A DNA stretch of 60,000 nucleotides from Tubulanus polymorphus (GCF_964204645.1 NC_134027.1:19086485-19146484); one strand, 5' to 3'. Shown: positions 23,895 through 36,437, counted from the stretch's first letter. Program-made: numbers and translations. Notes: a model not told the origin generated them from the sequence alone.

Positions 23895-25506
23895 TCAGAT
23901 GGTGGACTTGGTCTGGACCTCTCGAATCTTCCTCAGCTCAGCAGAAACAGGAGCACACCAACTGGAGAAGAGACGCGAAGAAGTCCCCAATGGAGCTCTC
24001 AGTAATGAATTGGACACCATATCTGGTAGACGAGCTTTGGAACTGGAGTCCATAACTGACTGATGGGAGGCTAACACAAGATTAGCCTGACCCCGAACCG
24101 ACAATGGAATGACATGTGAAACAGACCAAGCCAAAGATTGGATAATCTGGTCCATTCCCTCTAGTTTTAGGGCAACTAACTCTGGGTCCGAGGCCCAATG
24201 GACGGCGGCGAGAGTTTTGCAAAGCTCGCCTGTCAACAACTGCCATATCCTGAAAAGAACCAACCCTGGTAAATACGCTGAGCGAAATGCGCCTGTAGGC
24301 GGATTGGTTGAACTCAAATATTTTCCACATTTGAAACCCCGTTCTGGAGGGGGAAAAGAAAACGTTCCAGGGGAACATTCACACCATAATTTCGTACATA
24401 ATTGAGCCCATTCTCTTGAAACCACTGACGATTCGCTTAAAAAATTAAGATCAGAGTCCAGAGGGCGATAAGCTTCCATTGACTCACCAACCAGAGGAGC
24501 TGCTGTGGGCTTAGCGCGAGTTGCTCCGTGTTCGACAAAAAAAACTCACTGATCATTGCTCTAAATGGCATGTCCCCTGCGGGTTTGGATAAAACTGAAA
24601 GGGACGGAGATACGTTGCGAGCCAGGGAAGTCTCCCTTGTATGGGGCAACCAAAAAATTGCTTGCGGCAGGAACGACACCAGAAGAAATTGCCGCTTCTG
24701 GGACCAGATCCTCATTAAAATCAGATCCTACCCTAGCATCTAAGAATTCAGAGTCAGAATTCCGAATAACTTCTAACCGTACAATCAGGAATGGGCTTAC
24801 CTGTTGTAGAAGTTGTAGTAACGACTTGTTGCGACAACGATTACAGGTTTAAAATTTATTCTGATCTGCGTGAAGGAGACCCTGCGCGTTTACTACGATC
24901 ACGGCGTCTGGACCTGGTGGGAGAGCGAGATCTATCCCCTGAGCGACGATAACTATGATTCATACCGTCAGAATCAGACGAAACGCACGCACATGTTCGA
25001 ACCGGAAGTTCAGAACCGGGCGACATCTGGACCAGACCGGTGCCGGCCGGCCGGACCGGCTGGCTTGTGCTACCAGTATCTCGACTACCGCGACGAGCGC
25101 TCGGTTCAGAGCCTGTAGTCTGAACCGGCCGAACCGGCCGAACCGGTGCCGGGGAACTAGCGATCCTCCCCGGTGAACGGAGTTGGGAAGCCGACCATGC
25201 AAGTACTGCCGGCGACCGCTCTTCTATACGATATGAAATAGAATTAAAGACGTTGATGGGCGCATCGACCGAAACCGACGAATCTCTACTATTAATGCGA
25301 TGAAGATCTTTCAGTTTCCGAGCCTTATCGGCCTGAATACAAAGGTCCTCGAACTAACCCTCGCAAGTCTTGCAAGGATTAATCCTGGAGCAAATTTGCA
25401 CCGATTTATGCCTACACGCCGCACACGAAACGTGGTCATCCCAGGCTCCGAATAAATGACCACATCCCTCCCCACTATGATGCTGACCTTTAGAAGGGGG
25501 CGGCAT
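23895..25506 (-). pseudogene. DIRS gag-like protein, broken
   Basis: A start codon at 25506-25504 opens MPPPSKGQHHSGEGCGH, then a Cys/His cluster (DDHVSCAACRHK, NPCKTCEG) like the N-terminal zinc-binding motif of DIRS ORF1. An in-frame TAG follows the cluster. A GC-rich Pro/Arg/Ser segment (about 24960-25200) and a frame at 24479-23895 with PERGFKCGKYLSS and QANLVLASHQSVMDSSSKA continue the protein in pieces. Confidence 0.65.
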
Positions 25507-26124
25507 TATTTATTCAATCAATTAATAATAATAAATTTAATTTAATTTAATTTAATCAAATTAGCTTATTTCGATAAAAGAAACGAGGGATAGCCCGAAA
25601 CCGTACGGACTCACCGTTACGAGGGTGAAAACTCCCTCAACTTCCTAAATGCCTTGTAATTTTTTGCGAAAAATCCTGAATGCTTGTGGACAAATTCTGA
25701 ACGATTGCTATTGTAATACACATGTACTGGGAGCCGTTATGTTTGTCCAATTTCTGTTTTCCGAGTCATACGTATCCAGTAGATTTTAGTAATTTCTTAG
25801 TCAAATGCGGTACATACTTCCTATGCCAATTTTGTACATGCATCGCATATAATATATAATGAAAAATGTTTAAAAAATTTTCAATATTTTTCCCTTAAAA
25901 ATCAATCATTAATATAATTAAATACTTTAACATGCTATTATGTTATATGTACCAGTATGGTTATGTACATACATTGCATTTTCGGAAATATGCAGTGAAA
26001 CAACACTGGCCTGTCAATCAAATTATCATAGGCAAGGGATTTTGAGTTCAATATTAGTTCATTAAAGAGTCAAATCATAATAAATACCCTACAATAGAAT
26101 GTAACAGAAAGAATAAACACTTAC

Positions 26125-26267
26125 CTTCATAAGTGGCATAGTTGAACCACCGAGAAACAAGACAGTAAATAAAACAATAATAAGAGTAGATGTTACAAGT
26201 ACATGCCGCTTCTCCGCTTCAAATTCTAAATGTAAGCTCAACGCAAATGCTATAGCACCACGCAATC
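26125..26267 (-). CDS. SLC9A8: SLC9A8 exon (GLRGAI ... GGSTMP)
   Basis: Acceptor TTAATTCCAG and donor GTAAGT; 143 bases. It reads GLRGAIAFALSLHLEFEAEK, then a final helix TLIIVLFTVLFLGGSTMPLM and K. The GLRGAI Arg is conserved across Na+/H+ exchangers. Confidence 0.95.
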
Positions 26268-27084
26268 CTGGAATTAATATTAATATTTTCTATAATAAAT
26301 GTCCAGATTCATACATGTATAGTATCGAAACCAATTAAACAAAAGATGCTCAAAGGACTTCCCTACAGGGATGATAACAGAGCATCATTAAAAAAGGCGG
26401 AAAATTTTAAGTCTCGTAATAACTTAGAAATAATGAACGCCATAGGCGTGGAGTTATAACGGGGAGTCTGGTGGTCCTCCCCCAGAAAATTTTGATTTTT
26501 CACATCGTCTCAGATCGTTTTTCAGCAGTTTTAACATTGAAATTTCACTCAGAGAATCAAACAACATCATCCGATGTTTTACCATTAACACACTGCTAGT
26601 TTCAAGACAAGTCAAAATGCTCATCATCAATTGATCTATTCATTTGCATAAGAAAAACAATGTAGGCGGCGCACCGTTACGGGCCGCAAAAGCCGTTTTT
26701 CAGCACTACACGCGAGCAACACTCGTTAAAAAAATCAATAATGTAGATACATATATCCACAGACACACGACCGGGCAACAGATAGATAAAACTTCGTTAA
26801 CGAAATGATCGCATTTAAAAATAGATCGAGAAACGCTTTTATGGTCATACCAATCTATCCTTAAGATGCCATTATCCACCCCTCCCCCATTTTTTTCAAC
26901 GGATTTGCATCGATCTGAGAAATGATAAAAATTTATTGAAAAGGCATCCCTGTCCCTATGAATGTTAATGGATCACTAAAGAAACAGACTAGCAGACAAG
27001 AATGTCTGAAGATTTAGATTAAACTAGCAATAGTTAGATTCAGTTAAGTCACTATAGCTGGGATCATCATTACACTGATGACTT

Positions 27085-27230
27085 GTACTGACATTTATTA
27101 TAATCATTACCATCTGGCATCATCAATATTTAGTGAAAAATGAAAGGTTTTTCAGTGCTGTACCAGGATGCCAATTAAATTAAATTATATTGTGGAAAAT
27201 GCTGGTTATTTGGAGGTGTAATGGGCTAAT
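27085..27230. repeat. Inverted duplicate of 29519-29651
   Basis: TCATTACCATCTGGCATCAT, then GAAAGGTTTTTCAGTGCTGT and GGTTATTTGGAGGTGTAA, read in reverse complement at 29519-29651. The pair is 2.3 kb apart in the same SLC9A8 intron. Confidence 0.75.
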
Positions 27231-27371
27231 CTGCTAGCTTTTGAAAAAAAATGTTCCCTCTAATCACCTATATTATCTGTACACCCAAGTATTTAAGCAA
27301 CATGTCCATGAACCTTGAGACAATGTGGAGTGGCTAAATTATAATTCTCTTGCTTTTTCATGAGCTCTTAA

Positions 27372-27781
27372 CTCATTGCCTGCCAAAACCGTACTGGTAC
27401 GGTTGACTTTCTTAACTCTAACGATAGATGGCGAATTCATCGCACAACACCAGTTGGTTAATGCCTTTAACTACTAAAACAGACTATCATCGGTCATTCT
27501 ATGCAGTGTGTTAGTGCCGTCATCTAAACTGAACACGCATGAATGGGCATATTTTCTGCAAAATACCCCCTCTGCACTGGTGATTGCTACAGATTTTATC
27601 ACTCTTAGTAGAAATGCTGCTTATTTTACATGAAAAAGCAAGACCAGACGAACAAAATAAAACAAATTTGATGAAGATATCCCTTCTAGTTTTTGTTTTA
27701 TGAATCTCTGAAAAATGCGGAAATCCTGGCAAAGCGCCAAAGCGCAGCATTTCCTGAAAAATAGGCCTGGGAGGCAAAGAG
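27372..27781. mobile_element. TTAA-flanked MITE (TIR CTCNTTGCCTNCC)
   Basis: The left TTAA at 27368-27371 precedes CTCATTGCCTGCC. The right end GGGAGGCAAAGAG precedes TTAA at 27782-27785. A perfect TTAA duplication and TIRs with few mismatches indicate a piggyBac-superfamily MITE. Frames inside have no match. Confidence 0.8.
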
Positions 27782-27862
27782 TTAATATGACAATATACAT
27801 GTTACACATTTGTGCTTAAATGTAATTTAGTATTTTATAAGTGGAAACAATCATATTTGAAA

Positions 27863-28279
27863 AATAAATTGCCCATGGGCAAAGTGTGGTTTACCTTGAA
27901 AGCTAGAGGTTGTTTGGAGTAAGGGCATTGCTTGAAAAATCTTTTTAATTCGTGACTTCAAAGCTCTAGAAGTTTATATTGTATTCTATCTTTCTTAAAG
28001 AATTATTTTGTAGTCAAATAAGACCAAAGATAAACATTTGTTTATGGTCTACGTCCAAAATTTCTTAGGGTAAATAAATTTTGCCGCCAAAAACAGTTTT
28101 CGTCGAATTTAAGCAAAGTTGACCACGTCATCGACGGAGGTTCGTCATGTCTTCAATCGCATCGATTATATGTCGTTTTACCCGAGAACCAATGAAAAAA
28201 ATGCTCACATTAAAAAACGTACCGCAATTTTACATGAATTGGCTCAATGCCAACCTCATACTGCTGAAAAGGTAAACCA
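27863..28279 (+). mobile_element. ~1.2 kb repeat family, copy B (internally deleted)
   Basis: It starts AATAAATTGCCCATGGGC, runs parallel to copy C for about 215 bp to TTTCTTAGGG, then jumps to the last ~200 bp, ending AAAAGGTAAACCAA. The middle ~780 bp are missing. Confidence 0.75.
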
Positions 28280-28980
28280 ACAAGAACTAAAGAACATAGG
28301 CTTGCTGATATGCTCAGCCGCGTGAGGGACTACGATATACCAGGTTTATAGAGTTTATAGAGTTAGTTGGTTTGTTACTGGAGTAAGGGACCATCTCAAA
28401 ATTTCGACACCTGTTCCTATACAAATAACTCGCGTATAGGGGTGGTCTGTCAATACCTCTTGCGAAAAGAAATCAAATTTAGAACTGTCGACCAGTAGGA
28501 TTCGTGGCAAATTGCAAAGCGGCGAAGTCCTTAACCGGCAATTACCCTTAACTGGCAATTACCCGTATTTCCGGGTTTGAAGTTTTGTTGCACTGCGCGA
28601 AAATTATGTCGTTTCAAACGGATTTGTAAATATAGATTTTGTTAATGTTTTGATTTTGTTCTAACAGTTCTGTTTCTCTAATTCAATAAAGTTTTGAAAT
28701 ATTATAAATTTATGAGTCAATATGTAGTAAATTTCCACATGTCACGTTTTATCTTTGATTGTATCCAACCATCAGAATCAACACTTCCAAAATACAGGTC
28801 CATTGAATACATGGGGTGGGTGGGTGCGTCAGGACTTTTAGAGTTATTCGTATAGGAACAGGTGTTGAAATTGTGAGATGCTCCCTAAGTAGCAATTGGT
28901 AAGAATTCGTGAGAATTGCTAATATGTTTGATTAACAATAATTTAGCGACATTGTGATAGTTCAAAGATCATAAACGATA

Positions 28981-29778
28981 CCAGGTGGGTATGATTGTAA
29001 TAAATCCAACCATCAATTTATGTTTTTGTAAGATCAGTGGCCAGATTTGAGGGAGAATAATTTTGTTATTGTGACAATACAAACACATGGCTAGACAGTA
29101 TAATACAAGATACTGCGCAAATGGTGTATTAAGTGCAGTGATACAAGAACCGGGCCATTAAAAATGGAAAAAACAGTCAGATTTTTTTTTTTCTTATTTC
29201 ACTAAAAAGCAACCGATTTACTGACTAAATAAAAGGGAGCTTGCCGATTTAACTGTATATAATCTCTGAAAGTTTGAGAAACCTACGAAGTCCATAACTT
29301 ACGTAAGTTATCATGTTTCCAAGCTAAAAAGTCCAGTTGGTGATAGCAATAATGGCCTTGGTAGCAGGCCCATGATAAAACTTGTTTTATTTTGTTTAGA
29401 AAACCAGTGATTGTTGCTTTGCAGTTATATCTACGAATTGAAAATGATGAATACTTCAGAATTTTCATTCTGTCACATTCATTTGCGTCATGTCAGAATA
29501 AAGTTGATTCGGGGGCCCCGTTACATCTCCAAATAACCATCATTTTCCACTGAATATAATTCAATTGAATTGGCATCCTGGTACAGCACTGAAAAACCTT
29601 TCATTTTTCACTAAGCATTGATGATGCCAGATGGTAATGATTACAATAAATGCAATCAATAATTTTGTTTGTGAAACATAAGTGGCCAGATTATAGGGGA
29701 AAATGATGTTGTTATTCTGACAATCCAAACGCATGGCTAATTAGCATAATACAGGATACTGCACGAATGCCAATTAGA
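28981..29778. repeat. Direct duplication pair (28981-29124 and 29627-29777)
   Basis: Both copies share ATGATT..AATAAAT.CAA, AGTGGCCAGATT, TTGTTATT.TGACAAT, CATGGCTA and AATACA.GATACTGC in order, with about 75-80% identity by eye. The second copy overlaps the inverted duplicate at 29519-29651. Confidence 0.65.
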
Positions 29779-29867
29779 GCACCAAACCACACCAAAAGCC
29801 AATTGGACGGTAATGGTATTCTCTGGATGGAACAAATCTTTACGAAAAAAATAGAAAAGTCACTCAC

Positions 29868-29979
29868 CACTGAACCACATTATAAACTGATTGCGTCTCG
29901 TAATTTTGTGTTCACGGAAGTAATTTAGAACAAACGAAAGCGGGAATATGTTCATAGCTCGGCCGATTAGAATGAGCAC
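29868..29979 (-). CDS. SLC9A8: SLC9A8 exon (GRAMNIFPLS)
   Basis: Acceptor CTTGTTTCAG and donor GTGAGT; 112 bases. It reads VLILIGRAMNIFPLSFVL, then NYFREHKITRRNQFIMWF and S, plus one base of Gly. GRA.NIFPLS and HKIT..FIMWFSG are NHE-family hallmarks. Confidence 0.95.
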
Positions 29980-30398
29980 CTGAAACAAGACAATACTGAA
30001 AAATGAACAATACAGTAAACTACAGACATGCAAATCATCATTGACTGTGTCGTATTTATGCCTCATTACTAATCATATACAATGTAAATTTTTTCTAGGA
30101 ACATTTAATTTATTCAATAATGAAATCTTATGGATATTATATTCTTCATCATATTTATGACCATTCCTATCAAAATCTAGGTTGCAATGATCAAATTCTC
30201 CTCCATTGGCTTAGAACATATTGAAACCTTAACCCGAGTTGTTGCCTAATAATGAGCCAGCGTTCATAACCTCAAGGCCAGTCATTTCAGGTAACTTTCA
30301 GTTTAAAAAAAGTTAATTATCAGTATTAAAAAAGTTCTACAGGTGTAGTATCATACAAAGGTATTGTATGAAAAGCAGTGTCTTGATTATCCATATAA

Positions 30399-31005
30399 CA
30401 GGGTTCGTAGCCTCAAGACCAACCAAAATTCAAGGCCATTCAAGGCCATTTGAGATGCACATTCGAGGCTTTTTACCACCATGAAAAACATCTTTACGGC
30501 AATATTTACTCGCTTCATCCATTCAAAAAAAAGCCTTAACAGGGTTCATTGCGCCACAGCTGACCCGAATTCACTGATATTCACTGACACGGCCAACTAC
30601 AGCAACTTCAAGACATTTGATAATTTTGAGCCAGTGACTGAATGCCTACACTAATCACTTTTTAATTGGTTGAAGTACAGACTTTCTTGGAAATATAACG
30701 GGGAAAAAATAAGTGTGAAAACTGTATTGGGTTGAATTCAAATGATGGGAGAAAACTTACTTTTTGCAAATAATTAAGATGGAAATATCAAGTTAATATT
30801 TTTTCAAAAATCAAATCTGATGTAAACACCAAGCAGATGTTTTTTGGCGGGATTTCAGAGGGGGATCCATGGTCCAAGTCAATTGACACCATCTCCGTGA
30901 AAAGCGCTATACATGCAGTAATAACATACAACTGAATGATGATTCATCATGAATATACATAGTAGTATTCAAGGCTATTCAAGGATTTCAAGGCTACAAA
31001 CCCTG
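30399..31005. mobile_element. TIR element CAGGGTTYGTAGCCT with 5-bp target duplication TATAA
   Basis: The left end CAGGGTTCGTAGCCTC and the right end AGGCTACAAACCCTG are inverted copies. TATAA occurs directly outside both (30394-30398 and 31006-31010). Near both ends ATTCAAGGCCATTCAAGG-type words recur inverted. The 607-bp interior is non-coding. Confidence 0.75.
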
Positions 31006-31764
31006 TATAATGGTCAGTCCAACAGACACTGAGCAGAGCTGATTGCATTCAAAATTATGAAAAATGCTATACGGTGTACCGCTATACAATGTAGCAATTA
31101 TTTTTGACTCAATAGGATCATCTATTGATTACATATGAACACATGAATGGGGAGAGGTCCTGGAAGGGAGACTATGTTCAAATGTGTACATATCTGTAGT
31201 CTGCATGGGGAGGGGTTAGAGAGGTGAGGCATACATAAAATGTAATATGATGTATGAATGAGTGACTCAGTAAGTGAATAGATACATTTCTTTGTTTTAA
31301 ATATTACATAAACATCGATACAGAAACGCATTGAAATCCTGAATTTTCTAGTTCTTTTTTTGCAAAATTTGTTCAATTCCCTGGGTTATTCCTGATTTTT
31401 CTGATTTCTTAACTTTTCTTGGTTTTCCCGGTCAGTGGCCAACCTTTCGGGGATAGTAGTTACGCAAAGCAGGGGTACTGACAAAGTAGGTTTAGAAAAT
31501 CAAGATTTTATGCGTACGTAATAAATGATTGATCCCTTAGCAATCTTATAGAAAGCAATATGTTGTTGCAATGTAACAGCCGTGTTTTACAATCAACATT
31601 TGCCGATTTTAGTAATTGAACAGGTTTGCAACATGTCAGCCATCAAACAACTGGTGTACCAGCCAGCCATAAAAATGATCTGATCACTGAGATTGTCAAT
31701 AGTTGTGAACATCTGTGGCAAAATATTTGTGGCCAGATTTTTTTACATCGGATCAATTACTTAC

Positions 31765-31847
31765 TATGCTCCATATGACAAATGACGGTTTTACGATGTG
31801 CTTGAAACTAAAAATAGCCAATCCAAGATAGGCAAACACACAAGTTT
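31765..31847 (-). CDS. SLC9A8: SLC9A8 exon (ETCVFAYLGLAIFSF)
   Basis: Acceptor TTTATTTTTACAG and donor GTAAGT; 83 bases. It completes the Glu codon and reads ETCVFAYLGLAIFSFK, then PSFVIWSI. This matches ETCVFAFLGLSIFSF of NHE8. Longer open frames in other phases cover this place but have no family match. Confidence 0.93.
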
Positions 31848-32138
31848 CTGTAAAAATAAAACACAACAAACACTTGATGTAGGTATAACTTTGTCAGGCA
31901 CTGATCCACGATATTCCAGTTTCTATTCCCTTTCAAATCTAGCTCCAGCATTAAAAAAAGAGACATGTTGAGATAAAACAGATGAATTGCAAAAAAGCAT
32001 TCACCCATAAAATTTTGCTCTGATTCATAAATATTCTTTAATAATCTTCTTATATCCTAATAATGTACAGGCTGTTTATCCGTAAAACCTTCATGAAGGA
32101 CCAATGGTCCAGTGGCTCGCCAAACCATAGTGTGAAGT

Positions 32139-32290
32139 AAACAAGAGCCCCAAGGGGCACCATGGCCAGCCTGTCAGCTTTTCATAAAATGATGCATTCA
32201 TAAGATTTTTTGAAATTTAAAATTTTCATAAAATGGCAAATGATGCATTCTGTGGGTTAAATTTGTCAAAATACACTCCCAGCTCGATAG
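32139..32290 (+). repeat. Dispersed repeat border AACAAGAGCCCCAAGGGGCA
   Basis: AACAAGAGCCCCAAGGGGCA followed by CATGGCCAGCCT and TTTTCAT.AA.TGATGCA matches 49911 onwards (AACAAGAGCCCCAAGGGACA). A related end is at 1276 on the other strand. Confidence 0.55.
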
Positions 32291-34259
32291 ACTAGTCAAT
32301 CCCAGGCTAATAATTCACACAATTCAATTGTGCTTTCAGAGCACAGACAGCAACTGGAGCTGGCAAAAAAACAAATACCTCAGATAAATCTTTTCCCTTG
32401 GTCTTAGTGATTTGAATGCCGAATAGATTGAATTTTCTGAAATTTGCTCAATAAAACAAAATTGAATTGGATTCGCTGTTTAACCTTGTCCAATAAAGTA
32501 AAATTGAATTGGATTTGATATTTTTTTTGCAGAATAAAATTTCATTGAATTTATAGTTTGAGCACATGGCTAATTATCATATCAAGGTCATCAATCCGAT
32601 TTGAGAAAAAGCTTTCTTTCCCGGACTTTGCACAAATGTCAATGATATTTTCTTTAGTGCAAATAAAAATATTCCTCCCAAAAAACCAAATCAACTAAAG
32701 ATTTCACAGAAATCGATATTGAAATACAATTTTAGATCTTAAAATAAAACCCGGAAGTAAAACGGTAGACGATACCACGTGTTTACGTGAACACCTGCTG
32801 ATCTCTGCGGCTAAGCCAATCATAGAGGAGTCTTTGCTTTCTGATTGGCTTTTTAAAACAGATATTTTAGCGATCAGGTTTCGCGAAAAAACTCATATAA
32901 ATTTTAATGAGGCCCTCTTTCAAAATTCAGCTTCATAGGGGTTGGAGAATGGATTATGCTCTAATGAATGATTTGTATGAATATATGCTCAGTTGCACAG
33001 TCAAACAGCCTTTACTCTGGAAACCATGTCATTTAAATTCGCTCCATTTGTATAGTAATAGGCTCAGCCTACGGCTGGCCTGAAAATTTTTCATGTATAG
33101 GCTTCTAGAACGAACAAAATTTATTTCATTGAAAATTAAATAAGAAAAATATATCAAAAAGGACTTAATTTTGGTCAGTGATAACTGACTTTTTAACGAG
33201 AATGAAATCTTGATTGATCTTGGGAATTTTTGTCTCAACAAAATAATATTCATAGTTCTTATACATTCATAGAATGGCATATTAAACAACTAAAACTATG
33301 AGTACCCGGCAAAGTGAGAGCCTGGGTTTCATCGGAGGTTTTTCATTATCATACGGCTCCTCCCAAGTCTATGCAAATTTTAGGCCAGTGCTGGTTACTG
33401 ACAATGTTAACGACTGACATGGTTTTTAATAATTTCACGATAGGATTGCTTTAAGTAGGCAGGCAAGCTTACATCTTTACTCAGAATTGTTGTTACTCGC
33501 GACCTGCGCCTTGGCGCGCTTTATCTATAACTGATACATGCAGGCAGTGAACAGAAGAGTATAAGGCGATATTGCCTATGCGACTGTGCACGACTGTTTT
33601 CAACGCAAACGCTCATCACTATGCTGCGATTAACAAACTTATACAAATAATCAGTCTCCAAAAAGGATCCTAAATGCGAACGTCAATAAAATCACTTCAA
33701 TTAATGATGATGAAACAATTATTTCAGTCGTGTAAATATATCACACTCATCTTAAAAAAGTCAATGCTATCAGCTGATCAGTATCATCAGTGAATCAGCC
33801 GTGTGGCGAACACAGAAGTAAATTTCCGCAAATTGAAAACAGAATTTCGTCAGATATCTTGATGCAACGTTACCTTATGCACGGGATTTCGAAACTAGAT
33901 GAATCATTGAACACATCGCACACAATGAATCGTTATATCATACGCCTTGAGCATCAGTATTCACGCTAGAAATGATGAATATGAACCTCTTCAATTGGGC
34001 CGCCATTTTGTTTAGCACCTGCTGATCCACCTCATTTACATATTCAACAAATGCTATGACGTCATGGTGGAGTTCAAACCGGATCAACACAAATTATACA
34101 TAACCGAGATTTTGGGGGGGGTTTCGTCTTTGAAAGCCCATAACTACCAAACAAAGCATCGGATCTTGACGAGATAAAGTTCTTCAGACACATAGAGCAT
34201 TGAATTTTCGCATAAGTTATTTTGGATAATTGAATTTGGTTAATTAAAGATACTGTATA

Positions 34260-35450
34260 AATAAATTGCCCATGGGCAAAGTGTGGTTTACCTTGAAAGC
34301 TAGAGGTTGTTTGGAGTAAGGGCATTGCTTGAAAAAACTTTTTAATTCGTGACTTCAAAGTTCTAGAAGTTTATATCGTATTTTATCTTTCTTAAAGAAT
34401 TATTTTGTAGTCAAATAAGACCAAAGATAAACATTTGTTAATGGTCTACATCCAAAATTTTGTAGGGTTCAGGTAGGCGCGGCATTGGAAACTATTTTAT
34501 ATTTTCAAAAAAATATTTTTCACCATATGAAAAAATATTCAAATAAAATTCATATGATGTCACATATCAGAGGGTGGCTGAATATTGAGTCTTGGAATCG
34601 AAACCTCTTCCAATGTATGGCCGCGGAAGCTAAAACACTGGGGCGTAGCATTAGATCGTTTTAAATCCTGGAATTGACCACTACAATATTCAGACCTATA
34701 CCTATAGTTTGCTTCTTAGTATTTTCAGGTCACAAGAAATTACAATTTTTTTACAAATTCTATCAAACAGAAAACACAGCGCTCATCTTCTGCTACAACG
34801 ATTATTCAGCCTGTTATCATACCAAACGTGCACGCGCCAAGCAGCGTTACAGCATCACCATATAGTAGGGTGTATAAGCGTGTGTTTGTGTGTGCAACAG
34901 TCTAATGTTAGCGCTCCTGCTCACACGTGGAGGCCTTGTGTAGTGAATGTTCGCTTCACTTCGATCTCTATCAACACAATCACCGGGTATAAAAACGAAA
35001 CAATACCTATGGCGATATGTGAAATAATTATATTCTCACCAGCAATGAGCATTTAAGATTCGCACATATAAGGCACCTAGTCCAATGAAACGTTCGCCAT
35101 TAATGGCTTTCCCATAATTATTTTAGTAGGGCCGGAATTCCCCGTATATCCCAAAAACAGCCAATCACATTCGCTCTTAGAGACGACGCCCCCCAATCGA
35201 CGTCATTGCAATTTTATACGCAATTATTATATAAGAACTAAGAATTTTCCCAGCAAAAATACTTATTTGTCGAATTTTAACAAAGTTGACCATGTCATCG
35301 ATGGAGGTTCATCATGTCTTCAATCGCATCGATTATACGTCGTTTAACCCGAGAACCAATGAAAAAATGCTCACATAAAAAAACGTACCGCGATTTTACA
35401 TGAATTGGCTCAATGCCAAGCTCATACTGATGACAAAGGTAAACCAAAAA
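34260..35450 (+). mobile_element. ~1.2 kb repeat family, copy C (longest)
   Basis: It runs from AATAAATTGCCCATGGGC to ACAAAGGTAAACCAAAA. It contains the 14-base palindrome TTGCCCATGGGCAA at its left end and runs antiparallel to copy A over its length. Frames inside (for example 34709-35056) have no recognisable protein. Confidence 0.8.
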
Positions 35451-36138
35451 ACGTGCTCAAATAAATCGATTTTTTAGACTTTTTGGATAATTTCTCAAAA
35501 AAATATGAAATCCACGGCTTTCAACTTTGGGCACCATAAAGAAAAACAAATTATGAAATATGTTTTTGCTTAATCCGTTCAATTCGCCCATTAGTAGTGA
35601 AATTACAGGCTACCACTGAAATTGCATTTGAGTGTGCTTTGGGCGTAGTGTATTAAGCATATGAATGATTATCGATCCGCCGGACCGTTGACAAAGGCTC
35701 GCTAACGCGAGCCAATAAAACTGCGGATCAGGCCACCTATACAATATATGGCACAAGTATTACTATTCTAATAAAGTTCAATTGGGGGCCTGTTACACTA
35801 TAAGGGATAGAGTAAGGTTAAGGGGCATGTCAAGTGCTCTTGACTACCTAACAGCTGTAACAAGTCCGGAGCAACTTTGATGACTTTCAGTATCTTTTCT
35901 TTATAGTAAGGCCGATAGTAAGCAGATTGAATAAATCCGTCAATTTTTCCCCAGGAGCCAGCTCAAGGTTCAAATCTAATTAATTTCTTCATTTTTTTCA
36001 GTTCATCTCAACATATACACTATCTCCAACATTACCCTCTCTGCATGAGTTTACTATGTATCAAAAGCCCTCATTTTGGTTTAACCCCAATGTATTAATT
36101 AAATCAAGGACTCCTTGCTTAAGAATCATTTAACTCAC

Positions 36139-36255
36139 CGGCTATAAATGCTATAGTTCGGAATGTTTGCTGGACAGTGATTTGTGTCATCGGCGACAGA
36201 TTCTGATGTGTATAATGTGACATAACTATACCAGTAATTAAAATAGCCATTATTC
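36139..36255 (-). CDS. SLC9A8: SLC9A8 exon (GIMAI ... GIVMSHYTH)
   Basis: Acceptor TTTAAATTTCAG and donor GTGAGT; 117 bases. It reads GIMAILITGIVMSHYTHQN, LSPMTQITVQQTFRTIAF and IA, then one base of a Glu codon. Collinear with the NHE8 segment of the same motifs. Confidence 0.95.
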
Positions 36256-36437
36256 CTGAAATTTAAAGAACACCATTTGAAGGTTACCATAAAAAAAAAA
36301 TCACATTTCTTGAGGAAAACATCCTTACTTGAACCAGCGTCATCGAAAGAGCTAGTTGATTTTAGTAAAAATGAATCTTTTATATCGTACTATCTAACAT
36401 TGACATACTACATACATGTCAATGTGTCTTGTAAGCC

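Larger units (their letters stand above)
21060..25506 (-). mobile_element. DIRS-type retrotransposon, decayed
   Basis: Reading the - strand from 25506, the order is a gag-like protein with Cys/His N-terminus, reverse transcriptase, RNase H, a connecting region and a tyrosine recombinase. This is the set that defines DIRS elements, which integrate by tyrosine recombinase rather than DDE integrase. In-frame stops and frameshifts in several parts make it non-functional. The ends are not certain: no terminal repeat pair bracketing the coding part was found, but a 41-bp inverted repeat lies at 20583-20828. It sits in the SLC9A8 intron 19860-26124, sense to the gene. Bases 19860-20580 and 25507-26124 show nothing else. 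Confidence 0.88.

Noticed and set aside
24955-25202. GC-rich overlapping open frames on both strands
   Set aside because: They fall in the Pro/Arg/Ser-rich part of the DIRS gag; high GC keeps all frames open.
31808-32008. A 66-residue open frame on the - strand
   Set aside because: It overlaps a true SLC9A8 exon in a different phase and has no family match.
34709-35056. A 115-residue open frame
   Set aside because: It lies within repeat copy C and is not preserved in copies A and B.
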